Source of the DNA: Teratosphaeria epicoccoides
Lineage: Eukaryota > Ascomycota > Dothideomycetes > Mycosphaerellales > Teratosphaeriaceae
NCBI GenBank assembly: GCA_021401465.1
Contig: JADDMT010000051.1
Location: 1 to 64,000 of the forward strand
Length of the DNA: 64,000 bases
Direction: 5' to 3'
The notes beneath the pieces are model-generated. The model was not told where the DNA came from, searched no databases, and was given only the letters and a program-made list of their open reading frames with translations. Below, piece after piece: positions 42,270 through 52,836 of the stretch (positions within the stretch are counted from its first letter, which is position 1; every line of letters begins with the position of its first letter). A program made the translations under genes and the position numbers.

Positions 42270-43137
42270 ATGGCCTCTGCATTGACCTGCTACACTATCG
42301 GCCTCAACTTCGTGACATCTTCAAACCAATACTTCCCTTGCGGTGCCAGCAACAGCACTTCGACAGCTGCGCAAGTCTGCTGCTACGCCGGCGACGTCTG
42401 CATGGCGGATGGTGTTTGCCATTACCTCCATCCTGTGACGAACGGTACTGGCTACTACATGGGAGGTTGCACCGATCCTCTCTGGCAAGATCCATCGTGC
42501 CCAAAAGCTTGCAGTAAGCTGCGCAACATCAGCATCATCTACAATAGAGACTGACGCGACCAGCATCCGAATACGGCGCTGATGTGACATAAAATAATTC
42601 TTCCGGTCAATGGAATTGCTGTGTGAGCTCCGAAGGCCATTTAAATTGCGATGACCCGTCAAACTGTACTGTTCAGGCCGCTTCGCCGTCGAACCTATCG
42701 ACCATACGACGAATTGAGACACCGGTACCCTCGCCTCTGTCGACGTCGCATATCGGATCGGTCACGGTGAACAACTATGCCTTCACAAGCTCTTCTGCCA
42801 TCAGTGTACCCAGTTCAGGCATGTCTGGTGTTGAAACGTGGGCTTTATGAATCATAGCAGCACCGCCAGTATTGTGTCTGGGTCCAGCACCACGCAGACG
42901 GGGAGCTCTGCTGGAAGTGCAATATTATCGACCGTCACATCTAGCACCCAGGTAAATTTATCCGAAGGCTTGAATGAAAGCTTAATGCTAATGATGGCGC
43001 AGATGGTTGCAACGGCAGCGCCCAGTACATTCTCGTTGCCTGCAACATCCTCATCAGGTGCTGCGCCAACCATTCCCGCGCAGTTCGCATTGAGTGTACT
43101 TGCCTGTCTGCAAGCTGTCCTGCCGGCACTTGTGTAG
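42270..43137 (+). pseudogene. Cys-rich secreted or surface protein, damaged
   Basis: The N-terminal exon (42270 to about 42507) encodes a small Cys-rich domain: YFPCGASNSTS, QVCCYAGDVCMADGVC, GGCTDPLWQDPSCPKAC. This is like a family of fungal Cys-rich proteins that also carry a Ser/Thr-rich stalk and one membrane helix. After an intron (GTAAGC donor, AG before CATCCG) the frame reads SEYGADVT, meets an in-frame TAA at 42591-42593, then continues with GQWNCCVSSEGHLNCDDPSNC. A stop (TGA, 42847-42849) and a frame shift separate this from a Ser/Thr stalk (SSTASIVSGSSTTQTG) and a hydrophobic end (AQFALSVLACLQAVLPALV, stop 43135-43137). CAA-to-TAA would explain the first stop. The signal peptide is weak or on an unseen exon. 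Confidence 0.6.
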
Positions 43138-44233
43138 ATGAATTATCGGACGTACGTATCCCCGCGACTGCGCCGAAGATGCGACTCGCGGAATGCAATC
43201 GCGACATTCGAACGCAACGGCGTCATCCGGTGATTTGCCTTTTCAGGCATCGCGACATCTCTTCAAGCCTCGCCCCTCCGGACCGCCCCCAGAAAACAAT
43301 ACGGACAGCCCCTAGTATACTGGCCCGGCGGCGAGCGGTTGTCTTTTGCAGGTGGTCAAAAGGCTTTATGTTAAGCCTGCCCTCGCGGCTAGCGGTTGGA
43401 AGCAGCATTGCTTTCTCTCTCGCGAGCTCTTGAGGCTGCCCGAGCGAGAATGAGCCTGTATAAGCGCAGGCGAGAAGCGAGGAACGAGCTGTCTGCGCGA
43501 TTAGGCCCCTGGGAGCGCGGCCTGTCAGGGTAGAAATGAGTATGCCTGCGTATATCTGAGAGGAGGCTGTCCGTAATGTTTTCTGAGGGCTGTCCAGGGG
43601 GCGGGAGCTCTTCAATAGTCAGATTCTGGATTATAGAAAGATGATCAGGATGATCAGCAGTCATCACTTCCAATGGTCCAAAAGCTTGGCTCAAACAGCG
43701 TCTGGCGGTGATCCGGGGACGTCCACGGGGACAGTTAATCAAAAGCAGCCAGGAACGTGCTCGCTTGTCTAGGCATCGAGCACATTCGGAAGTCGGGGAA
43801 ATGAGGCTTTCTAGACTCGAGGATCTTTGCAAATGCTTCAAATCAGGTCCTGCCCTACGCTGCGAGGAACTTAAGTGCAGTCGGGTTCAGGACACTATGT
43901 AGACTGGGAATCCCGGACGGAATTCGCAGCAGACCCCAGATCAAAAATATTGACGGGAGCGACGGGCACAATTCTCATATTTCAGCGACCACAGCTCCCC
44001 TTCCGTGAACCTCAGGGATAGAGTGGACAGATTGTGCGAACACCTTTGAGCGTAACAGGGACCTCTACGACATTTTGCCATCCATCCCAAGCACTGGGAT
44101 CCCGAATAAAGACAAGGGATGACTTCTATAAGTACCACGGCGGTCTCGCTCGACCGACCCTCTCACTCATTTTCTTGCCATCATCATCTTCAGCAACCAT
44201 ACCTCTCGTTTAATCACACTCACTTGACAGAAA
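43138..44233. other. Region with two overlapping minus-strand open frames, no gene called
   Basis: Minus-strand frames at 43223-43615 and 43389-43841 are open for about 130-150 codons, in different frames and overlapping. They are basic and Ser/Arg-rich and match nothing I know. Sequence from 43240 to 43720 is GC-rich compared with its flanks, so this may be a relic of a mobile element. The last 200 bp lead into the LRR gene. Confidence 0.4.
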
Positions 44234-45238
44234 ATGATCATTCCTTCCATTTCCTTCTTAGCCTACGGGCTCGCCTTATCCAAACTGGCGTTGGCTCTTC
44301 CCACCTACGAGGATGGCGCCAAGCCAGAAACCAATGAACATCTCCAGAGGGATCTTCAAACTCTCTTGGCCTGGAAGCAACACGTCAAGGACGACCCGAA
44401 TGACAAAATCGCAACCTGGAAGGACGGTGCTGACCCTTGCCTCTTCGAAGGTGTCGCGTGCACCGTCACTCCTGACGGCTACGTCGGCCTGACCGGGCTG
44501 GACTTCAATGGATTTGCCCTCGCAGGCAATCCTCTTCCTTTGCAAGGTCTCCTCGATTCTTTACCAGACCTTACCTTCTTTCACGCCAACTCAAACAACT
44601 TCAGCGGATCTTTCCCGACGAACTACGGAAGCCCAGACTTCGCCGAAATTGACCTGAGCAACAACAAGTTCGAGGGCCCATTCCCAACAGAACTCTTATC
44701 AATCCCCAAATTGTCCTTTTTGGACCTGCGTTTTAACGCATTCACTGGCGAGATCCCGGATGAGGTCTATTCGCTTCATCTCGAAGTTCTCTTCCTGAAT
44801 GAAAACCAGTTCACTGGTGGCATTTCTTCCGCAATCGCCAACAGCCCAGCCTCCTACATAAGTTACGGTACCAATCAGCTCACCGGCGAAATTCCCAACG
44901 AGTTCTCGCAGCTCAAGAATTTGTTGGAGATCACAATCTTGGAGAATGAGCTCACTGGGTCAATTCCTTCAGGCTGGAAAGGCAGCCAACTGACGACTTT
45001 GTATGCCTGGAACAATCAACTGACAGGAGACGTGCCGGAGGAACTCTGCCGCCTCGATCACATCGATGAAATTGATTTGAGAGGCAATGATGTGACGGTT
45101 CAGCCCGGGGGAGAATGTGAGAAGCTCCAGAAGAGAGCCGAAGCCGGTAAAAAGGAACGTGTACTTTACTTGGGGCCAAAAGTCAAGCCTGGTGACACAT
45201 TGCACGATGATAAAGAAAGTGATGGCGGAGAGGAATGA
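44234..45238 (+). CDS. Secreted leucine-rich-repeat protein, plant LRX-like
   Basis: This is 334 residues in one exon. A signal peptide occupies about 1-22 (LAYGLALSKLALALP). Residues 40-77 form a plant-type LRR N-terminal cap, LLAWKQHVKDDP then DPCLFEGVAC with Cys69 and Cys76. About eight LRRs follow with the plant LxGxIP consensus: FFHANSNNFSGSFP, IDLSNNKFEGPFPTELLSIP, LSFLDLRFNAFTGEIPDEVY, VLFLNENQFTGG, NQLTGEIPNEFSQLKNL, NELTGSIPSGW. The LDLRFN and FLNENQF segments in this order are typical of leucine-rich-repeat extensins of plant cell walls more than of PGIPs or receptor kinases. The end is a Lys/Glu-rich tail without a membrane helix or GPI signal. It is probably an extracellular binding protein. 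The ligand is unknown. Confidence 0.85.
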   Translation: MIIPSISFLAYGLALSKLALALPTYEDGAKPETNEHLQRDLQTLLAWKQHVKDDPNDKIATWKDGADPCLFEGVACTVTPDGYVGLTGLDFNGFALAGNPLPLQGLLDSLPDLTFFHANSNNFSGSFPTNYGSPDFAEIDLSNNKFEGPFPTELLSIPKLSFLDLRFNAFTGEIPDEVYSLHLEVLFLNENQFTGGISSAIANSPASYISYGTNQLTGEIPNEFSQLKNLLEITILENELTGSIPSGWKGSQLTTLYAWNNQLTGDVPEELCRLDHIDEIDLRGNDVTVQPGGECEKLQKRAEAGKKERVLYLGPKVKPGDTLHDDKESDGGEE

Positions 45239-45694
45239 CGGCAATAGCGGCGACACGCAAAAGTAAGATGGTCAGTAGCCCGGCTTTTTGTTGCGGTGGT
45301 GGTGGTGGAGCTGGCGTGCACGCGGCGTACATAAAGCCGGTGTATAAATGCTCATTCCGTTTGCGAAAGCGAGGTCATAATGCAAACTTCCATTTCGATG
45401 TAAAGGCCTCGCACCAGTGTCTGCATACTGCGCTGACAGCATCACCCTCGTGTCACTCTCCACTGGCATTATGTCGACCAGCCTGACTGTCGCGCGACTG
45501 ACCTTCGCATCATCCTTCGCCGGCGATACACCAGCCAACATTATCGAGGCAGACATGTGCGGCCGGTGTCGATTGGACAATCACCCATCCAAAACTCCTT
45601 CCACTCTTTCACTGCCTTTACCCAGGCGTGCGCCACCCTCAACACCATCACCTCATCCCATCATCTCTCTACAATCTGCATACTGGCCGGCACC
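45239..45694. other. Intergenic region
   Basis: This lies between the LRR gene and the amidase relic. There is a short GGT/GGTGGTGG patch near 45293-45312. Nothing else was recognised. Confidence 0.5.
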
Positions 45695-46733
45695 CTAACC
45701 TCCCTCTCGGCATCCCTCGCCGGCACCAACCCGACCGGAAAACAGCTTCCCGTCGTAGGCAGACTTCAAATTGCGCCCGAGATTGATGGCTTTCGGGCAT
45801 GCGAGCGGGCAGTGTTTCCATCCGTATTCGCCTGCAACGAGACCTTCTTTAGACATGACGCTCATTCTGTCCAGAGCTTCTTGTGGATGAGGGAGGTCCT
45901 CCTTCTCGCACAGCTTTGTGAGCATGACTTGTCTTCGTCCAGTCGCACGACCAAGCATGCCCATATGCTTCCCCATTCTGCTCCACACGCTATAAATTGT
46001 TCTTGCCTGCTCGTAAATCGGCACACTGACCTCCTCCACCGTCGTACACGACTTCTCGAACTCCTGATAAGCTTCCAAGAACTTCGACTTGACACCTTCA
46101 TACTCGGCACCAACCCTTCCTTCAAAATCCCAATCCTCAAGCACTTGACTTCCGACCACTCACCCTCCCTCACCGATCTCCAAATCCACCACCCTACTCC
46201 CCACCAACGCCGCCGCCCCCGAGCTTGAACCACCCGTAGCGAAACCTTTCGCAAACAGATTATGCACAGGCCCCGTAGCCTCTGTCGCTGACACCGCGCC
46301 TCTACTCAGATTCTCACAAACCGCTTTACCCGTGATCGCACCGCCCTGCTCCAGAATCCTCGTAGCGACTGTAGCATCAGTACACGGGATCCAGCCTGTA
46401 AAGCTATCCGTGCCCACCAGACACGGGACCCTAGCAACAGCGATGTTGTCTTCCGCCTTGCCCTCGAGGAGGTTGCCAAGAGTTTTCTGGTGTCGGCAGG
46501 TGAATCTGCAGGCCCAGGCGTTGAGAGGATTGTCCTTTCCCTCGGGAGGTGGATGTCCGTACGTGGAGTGGCGTCAAAGTCCGCTTGTGGTCGATTGTCG
46601 TCCAGGCCAGCTACGGTCTCAAAGGCGCTCTTGGCCTTGTCTAGGAGCTCTGCATACTCCTTCACTTCATGTTCAAGACATGCTGCAGTGACTAGGACAT
46701 TTCGTAGGAGACTTCACCGTTGGTTGTCGCCAT
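45695..46733 (-). pseudogene. Amidase-signature enzyme relic
   Basis: This is a broken amidase-family gene. The N-terminal part can be read in pieces: MATTNGEVSYE, then one base off LVTAACLEHEVKEYAELLDK, then after another break ITGKAVCENLSRG, ATGPVHNLFAKG and GGSSSGAAALVGS with the amidase Gly/Ser segment. After VVDLEIGEGG the gene jumps to LRIGILKEGLVP, so the core with GDQGGSIR and the following roughly 90 residues is gone. A further frame shift leads to TTVEEVSVPIYEQARTIYSV and GEYGWKHCPLACPKAINLGR, and the reading ends at 45695 about 100 residues short of the normal C-terminus. At least three frame breaks and two deletions rule out activity. Confidence 0.85.
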
Positions 46734-46974
46734 GATTAATCAGCCCCGTTCAGCGATGATCTTGACACAATGTCAGCTGAGCATGACCTCACGAAACTTC
46801 TGTTCATCATAGGGAGCGTGAAGAGGATGGTTTCACGAATATGTTACTGTTAGCCTCGAAAACGGCGCAACCGGCCAAATCGCTTGCCTACATCGGCGAG
46901 TTCTGATGGCAAACGCCAACCGTGTCAACTTGCCATACAAATACAGCTATCTCTATCCATGACTACATCCCCTC
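46734..46974. other. Short intergenic region
   Basis: This lies between the amidase relic and the AAA ATPase gene. Nothing was recognised. Confidence 0.5.
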
Positions 46975-49900
46975 CTACGGTGGAGATGGAGCACTAGGCT
47001 GATTTCCAGGCGGCGGCGCCTGCTGCGGACTCACCTGTCTGACCAGCACACTACTCTCGTCGACCACAGCACCGCTCGTCCCGAAGCCATAGCTGCTCTT
47101 CCGCCGCCTGCCTTTGCGATCACCATACTGCTCGTCAAATTTCCTGATAGCCGTCAGGCTTGCCATATCCTCGCTGACAGAAGCGCTGATCTCGGTGATA
47201 GCCTTCTCAAAGTGCTTCGAAGAGAGCGTGCGTTTCTCTGGCAGCTTGAAGTCGGCGTTCGAAGCATTGGCTGCCGCCAAATCGTTCTCCTCCCTGACAG
47301 CCGCCAGTGCCGCTGATACAGCCAAATTCTTCAGGTCTGAACCAGAATAGAAGGGTGTCCGGTCCGCCAGCTTTGCCAGGTCGACTGAAGAGTCGAGCTG
47401 CTCGTTTTTGAGGTGGATGCCCAGAATAGCTTCGCGGTCCTTGACCACGGGCAAGTCAATTAATAATCTTCGGGGTAGACGTCTGAGGACTGCGTCATCG
47501 AGGTCAAACGGTCGGTTCGAAGCAACCATCATGAAAATCCCGTGATCGTCCATGCCGTCCCACTCGCGCAGGAACTGGTTGATGATCTCACGGTGCGTAT
47601 TTCGATTGCCGGGATGACTTCTGCTACCGAAAATAGCGTCTGCCTCATCGATGAAGACTACGCAGGGGCTAAGCTTCTTGGCAAGGGAGAAAACCGCGCG
47701 GACCATCTTTTCGCCCTCGCCTACGTACTTCTCATAAATTTGCGCTCCACTGACTTCGAGGACAGTGGCCTGTGACTCTCTCGCGACTGCTTTGGCAAGC
47801 AAGGTCTTGCCTGTGCCTGGCGGGCCGTACAGCAGAAGACCTGGCAACCGGTCGGCAGCTAGCACACCATAGCTGAAGGCCTCTGGCCGCATGAGCGAAA
47901 GTGTGGTTAAAGTTTTGAGTGCGTCAATCGTTTCGGGTGTTGCATGGACGTCCGAGAAGCCGACTTTAATGTTCTCTGCGTCCGCCACCCCTGTCAGCAA
48001 CCTCTGTTCATGCTGGTTGCACTTGGGCTTGATTGCGTCGACTTTGTTTTTGCGGCTGTCTCTACTGCTAGTAGCTGCAGGCTTCGCCGCAGTGCCATCA
48101 CTTCCACCATGTGCAAACCGCGAAGGGAATGCCGAATTTTGGTCTCTTGATGTAAATGAAAGCGCAACATGATCCACTCTTGCCGCGATGTCAGCAGCCA
48201 AAGCGATGTGTATAGGCTGCACTATATCAGACTTCGCATGCTCAGAGGCAAGTCCAATAGCCGTGAGCACCAGTCTTTGCACCCGATCTTGTGACAGAAT
48301 CCTGTCCGCCAAGATATGAGTGCCTTGTAGACTCATCTGGGAGATAGCTCCCTTTGAGAGTAGATCCACCTCTTGTCCAGGCCGTAGACGGCGCAGCGTA
48401 CTCTGCGCGTGACGTAGATTCACTGCCAGGATGCGAGAGTACCCTCCGTGAACAAATGTCCTTGACAAAGAAGGTACGACGGAGGGCACAACCTCTGAGT
48501 CGTGCTTGCTATTTGGCGATGGCATAATGATGTTTCTGAAAGGGAAGCCTTCGGGATTACCGGGAGCGGTCATAAAGATGTTGTTATAATCTTGAGCAGT
48601 TGTGCCCACCACGATGATCTGCTCGCCAAGTTTCCTACGCTTCTGCACAACCTGCACCAAGCGCTGCACGACTGCGCTGCCCAGTCGTGACCGGTAGAGG
48701 TCCTTGAGGTCACGAAGGTGGATGATAGTGCACCGTGAGCGCGGCTGCGCATTGCGTATAGCCCCGATTTCCATGGTCTGATACTCCAGCTTAGTTGCCG
48801 ATGCGTCCTGCGAGAGTGGGTTGCTGTCTCTCAGATGAGCAACCAGTGATTCGGCTGTCTGTGCTTTGAACAGCCCTGGATGGACATCGAGCTGCGTGCG
48901 CTTTCGAGCAGGCATGTCTGCAGAGTTGGGCGGTGAAGCTACGGCCTCGCCTCTCTTCGTCTTCTCGCTCCAAGCGTCTATGATCGATTCCAGTAATGCG
49001 CCTAGTCTCTCGTCGTCCCACCTCACGTAGTCTGAAGCGCCGACAGGTCGCGTCGGGCGTGACATCGTCGGTGCTGAGCCTGGCGGCGGACCACCAACGA
49101 TGGTAACACTGTGAACACCAATACCGGACAATGCTTTGCTCAGATCATGCCTTTTGTTGTGCAAGGTTTTACGCAATTGATCTATCGTCATCAAACCTGG
49201 CCTTGGCGACCCTCCTGCGCTCCCTCTTGCCTCGTCGTCCTCTTCCTCGTCTTCATCAACCTCATCTTCTTGCATGTCAACATGCTCATCCTGTGGCGGC
49301 CCGAAGGCACCGAGCAGAGCAGGACCGTTGCTTGCAACATAGCCGCGGTACACTTCGTAGCCAAACGTCGAGAAAGATCCAGGCTCGTCCCGACCTTGAC
49401 CAACATACTCGTTGGCGAGGTCCTCGATGTCATTGGCGATGATGTCGACGACGTCAGCTTGCACACTCCTCGCCAGATTCACGACAAGGTTATCCATGTG
49501 CTCGTGGGCGTTGCTATCCGGACAATGCAAATGTAGATCGACCCGCGAGGAGGTGTAAGGCGCCATATGCTGCATGTCCTGAGCCATTGCAAAGGCCGCA
49601 CGTACGCTTGTCTCTGCTTCGAGGAATGCCCATGTATGGACATCAAGACTCTTCCGTGCTGCTGGGGTCTTCACGATTTTGGAGAAGTCAGGAGCCTTCG
49701 GAACGGTGGGGAGAGGCTGTGAGGATGGTCGGACCTCGTCTCCTGGACTGCGTTGGCTGAAGAAGTTCGTCGTCAACAACTTATCTGGAACTTGAGGTAT
49801 CTTGATGGACTTCTCCTGATCCACGGCCTGGTCGCGTTTGACCTCACATGACTCCGAGCCAAGGCCCAGCTGTGGCTCTTTCATCGGCGCATCGTCCCCA

Positions 49901-50676
49901 CCACCTCTACGCTTTCGCAGAACAGCTTCTACACGCATCACGTCTTCCTGTAGATCGCGGGGCAAAGATACGAGCAGCTCGCCTAATGCTTCAAGCCCAA
50001 CTTCACCCGGCTTCTTCGCGCGCTGATCAATGAGTACCTTGGTGACAACCTCCTCACGTGCAGCCTCAGGAAGAGCTGAGAGAAACTGGGCATTAATGCC
50101 CAGAGCGGTCACATCGATCTCCTGATTGCGGAGCGTCGTCATGTTACGGGTTTGCGCCGAAGATCCGTCATCGGGCCACAAGCCATAGTGTGGCAGTGTG
50201 AATAATGTGTGACCTGTCTCCGCATCCACGCAGCGCATCACTTGCCGTTCTCCTTCCGCCGCTGACGGTTTATCCCTATCCTCGAATAGCCTCACATTGT
50301 GCCTCAGGAACCAATCTGGCAGAGGAGGTGGCTTGGGCACATCTGTATGTCTTCTCCGTCTGAAGGTCCTGTCGCGCATCGTCCTCCGCCCCTCGCCGTG
50401 GCTCTTGACTTCTCCATTCCCCGCCTCCGCCGCCTGCTCCTTCTTGACATCTCTTTCCGCCTCCGCCTTGCGCTGCTGCTCGCGCTGCTCTGCAAGCCAA
50501 GCCTCATGGTCACCTGGTGCTCGCGGCTCGGATGGCCGCGGAATGCAAGCGTTGAAGCATCGCGCCTGATAATGGTTGACACCACATCTTTGCGCTGTTT
50601 GTTGTCTCACCCGGCTGCAGCTCGCCGACCTGACATGGTTGGTGAGACGAGTACTCTGTCGGGCAATTGGGCGCAT
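46975..50676 (-). CDS. Mitochondrial-type AAA ATPase with long N-terminal region
   Basis: This is 1233 residues in one exon. The first 45 are Arg/Ser-rich with few acids (MRPIARQSTRLTNHVR), fitting a mitochondrial presequence. About 800 residues follow with disordered and folded parts (e.g. VVQRLVQVVQKRRKLGEQII). One AAA module sits near residue 940-1130: Walker A LYGPPGTGKT, pore-loop segment QIYEKYVGEGEKMVR, Walker B CVVFIDEADAIFG, sensor 1 VASNRPFDLDDAVLRRLPRR with an Arg finger, and a C-terminal lid FYSGSDLKNLAVSAALAAVR. The sequence type is close to the Msp1/ATAD1 and spastin group, which extract or remodel proteins, but the long N-terminal region is unlike those. The substrate is unknown. 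It shares a 282-bp divergent promoter with the DUF2470 gene. Confidence 0.85.
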   Translation of the reverse strand: MRPIARQSTRLTNHVRSASCSRVRQQTAQRCGVNHYQARCFNACIPRPSEPRAPGDHEAWLAEQREQQRKAEAERDVKKEQAAEAGNGEVKSHGEGRRTMRDRTFRRRRHTDVPKPPPLPDWFLRHNVRLFEDRDKPSAAEGERQVMRCVDAETGHTLFTLPHYGLWPDDGSSAQTRNMTTLRNQEIDVTALGINAQFLSALPEAAREEVVTKVLIDQRAKKPGEVGLEALGELLVSLPRDLQEDVMRVEAVLRKRRGGGDDAPMKEPQLGLGSESCEVKRDQAVDQEKSIKIPQVPDKLLTTNFFSQRSPGDEVRPSSQPLPTVPKAPDFSKIVKTPAARKSLDVHTWAFLEAETSVRAAFAMAQDMQHMAPYTSSRVDLHLHCPDSNAHEHMDNLVVNLARSVQADVVDIIANDIEDLANEYVGQGRDEPGSFSTFGYEVYRGYVASNGPALLGAFGPPQDEHVDMQEDEVDEDEEEDDEARGSAGGSPRPGLMTIDQLRKTLHNKRHDLSKALSGIGVHSVTIVGGPPPGSAPTMSRPTRPVGASDYVRWDDERLGALLESIIDAWSEKTKRGEAVASPPNSADMPARKRTQLDVHPGLFKAQTAESLVAHLRDSNPLSQDASATKLEYQTMEIGAIRNAQPRSRCTIIHLRDLKDLYRSRLGSAVVQRLVQVVQKRRKLGEQIIVVGTTAQDYNNIFMTAPGNPEGFPFRNIIMPSPNSKHDSEVVPSVVPSLSRTFVHGGYSRILAVNLRHAQSTLRRLRPGQEVDLLSKGAISQMSLQGTHILADRILSQDRVQRLVLTAIGLASEHAKSDIVQPIHIALAADIAARVDHVALSFTSRDQNSAFPSRFAHGGSDGTAAKPAATSSRDSRKNKVDAIKPKCNQHEQRLLTGVADAENIKVGFSDVHATPETIDALKTLTTLSLMRPEAFSYGVLAADRLPGLLLYGPPGTGKTLLAKAVARESQATVLEVSGAQIYEKYVGEGEKMVRAVFSLAKKLSPCVVFIDEADAIFGSRSHPGNRNTHREIINQFLREWDGMDDHGIFMMVASNRPFDLDDAVLRRLPRRLLIDLPVVKDREAILGIHLKNEQLDSSVDLAKLADRTPFYSGSDLKNLAVSAALAAVREENDLAAANASNADFKLPEKRTLSSKHFEKAITEISASVSEDMASLTAIRKFDEQYGDRKGRRRKSSYGFGTSGAVVDESSVLVRQVSPQQAPPPGNQPSAPSPP

Positions 50677-50958
50677 GAGGAATAAGTGACGATCGATAGA
50701 TCCAACGAGCCGCTTTCGTCAAAAGTTCCAAGTAGTTACATACATTATCCAGCATCGAAGCCACTAGGGCTCGGATCAATCGCTTGCCCGAATTGTGGCA
50801 CCACAACACATGTGCACTCAAGACCTTCAATGTAAGTCTCATTGACCACAGCATCCCAGGCATTTACGGATCCCTTGAGCTGCCATCCCTAAACACTGGT
50901 AACAGGCCACAGTCATTACGGGACCGACCAGCACCATATTCTCCAACAAACCGCAGAC

Positions 50959-51630
50959 ATGGCCACACAAGAAGCCAAAGACAATGCGGCCAAAGTCCGA
51001 GTCATCAATCACATGAATCAGGATCATCATGACAGTATCGTTCGCTATCTCCAGCACTTCCACCACCTCTCCGCCTATACTGCATACGAAGGAAAGATGT
51101 CTAGCATTGATCTCAGCGGCTTCTCCATCGTGCTCCCAGGAGCCAAGACCTACCAGATCCCTTTCAAGGAACCCATGACATCCTACTCGCAAGCCCGCGA
51201 AAAGATTGTCGAACTCGACCAGGAAGCCCGTACAGCCCTAGATCAAAGCGACGTGACCATTTCAGAATTCCGACCCGCAACTGAGACGCAATTTGGTCTA
51301 CCCTTCCTGGTCGTCATGGTCACTCTAGTTGGATATAGCAGCCGGATCTGGTTTACGCACAACGGGCCAGTGGCGAGAAGTCTCGGGGATGGATTCGCGA
51401 AGTTCAGCTGGACGATTCAGCCATATCTATTCTGGGGCATGATCTTGGTGCATGGCGCTGAAACTTTGTACTTTGCGCGGGCGAAATTGGCGAAGCACTC
51501 TGTGAACCCGCGAACGGAGGTGTATTGGAAATGGATTGGGACTGTGTTTATCGAGGGCTTGTTTGCGATAAGGAGGTTCGACAAGTTAGTAACCAAAAAA
51601 GCAGAGCAGAGGGCGAAGCAGAAGCATTAG
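50959..51630 (+). CDS. DUF2470-domain membrane protein
   Basis: This is a 223-residue protein. Residues 10-95 form a DUF2470 domain (VINHMNQDHHDSIVRYLQHF, MSSIDLSGFSIVLP, SYSQAREKIVELDQEAR), related to the C-terminal part of heme-linked pyridoxamine-oxidase-like proteins. Residues about 113-200 carry three hydrophobic segments (FLVVMVTLVGYSSRIWF, IQPYLFWGMILVHGAE, WKWIGTVFIEGLFAI) ahead of a Lys-rich tail. Fungi commonly have this fusion. Its role is not known to me. There are no introns and the length is typical. Confidence 0.8.
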   Translation: MATQEAKDNAAKVRVINHMNQDHHDSIVRYLQHFHHLSAYTAYEGKMSSIDLSGFSIVLPGAKTYQIPFKEPMTSYSQAREKIVELDQEARTALDQSDVTISEFRPATETQFGLPFLVVMVTLVGYSSRIWFTHNGPVARSLGDGFAKFSWTIQPYLFWGMILVHGAETLYFARAKLAKHSVNPRTEVYWKWIGTVFIEGLFAIRRFDKLVTKKAEQRAKQKH

Positions 51631-52836
51631 GTTGTCAGTGCATCGCTCACGCTTCTTGCAACAACCGCAAGTCTTTCAGACGACTGTTCACAGAGGTAAG
51701 CGTATTCTACATCATTCATGTCAGAGCCAAGCGTCGACGAAATCCACTTCAACTTCCTAGATCAAGCCCGACGACTGCGAGAACATCAAATTTAGGAGAC
51801 ATGTTGGCGACACGAGGCTACATCAAATTGTGCCTTCTGCCAATCGTCGAATGGGCTTGGGGACACCCTGAGGAGACTCACGCTAACAAGATGTTACCTC
51901 ACTTCTTCCATAGTAAGCTGCAAGCAGTCCACGTTGGAGCATCTGAATTGGTTTCAGTTTCAGTGCTCGTCCTTCAGTCTTGTCGTGCACGTAATATCTG
52001 CTCACGGATGAGGAAAGTGTCATGTTTCTCAGTCGTCGTGTGAGCAGAGTCTGAGGGCTCCTGCGAAGCTTCGTGTCTGTCCTATCAATTGCCAAGACGC
52101 GGAGGTATATGGTTGGATCTAGAGTTCAGCCACGAATGCTCATCTGATCCCATGGCATACATGTACACGCTCTTTGTTCGTGGCTCGAGCCTTTGTAGAC
52201 TCCCATTCGGCCCCATGCAGTCTACTACTGCTCAACCTTGATCGGCAGATGGCCTTTGAGCTTCGCCTGAGCATTGTGCGCGGAAAGTCGGCTCCCCTAG
52301 ACTTCAATGCATCTGCAACCACGCCGCCAACTTGCGCTGCTGGCCCGCCTCTGCAAGCCTATTCAGACCTGATGATCAATTTCTCCCTCTGGCTTTCGAC
52401 ACGGAGTCTCGGAACATCGATGGCGTCCCAAAACATGATATCACGTAGGACGTGAGGCGTCCCTCCTCGCGTACAGCTGCGCGGCTTCTTCGGGTGCTCG
52501 GGCGAAGGAGCCCGGTCCGATCTGCAAGTGGACCACCAAGGCATGACCTACTCACCCATGTCGCTGACCCCTGCCTACTGTGGCTGGAAGTCCGCCATTA
52601 CATCATACGGGAGCAAGGTTGCGTGCAATGTCACGTTCTGCTGCGGCATGGGGTATCGTCGAAACAGGTTTCCGCACGACCATTGATCTTCTAGGGTTTC
52701 CGGCTTGTGTGCCTGTCTTTTCGCACTTACACAGAATCTGACATCCACACATTACAAGAAGACAGCAATACGGCATATACAAGACCACATGGTCAGTACA
52801 GACCTTTCACACTAGTATACAGACACAGCCATCACA
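51631..52836. other. Intergenic region
   Basis: Nothing is supported in 1.2 kb. A plus-strand open stretch (51525-52043) is a read-on frame of the DUF2470 exon. Others are short and unmatched. Confidence 0.5.
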
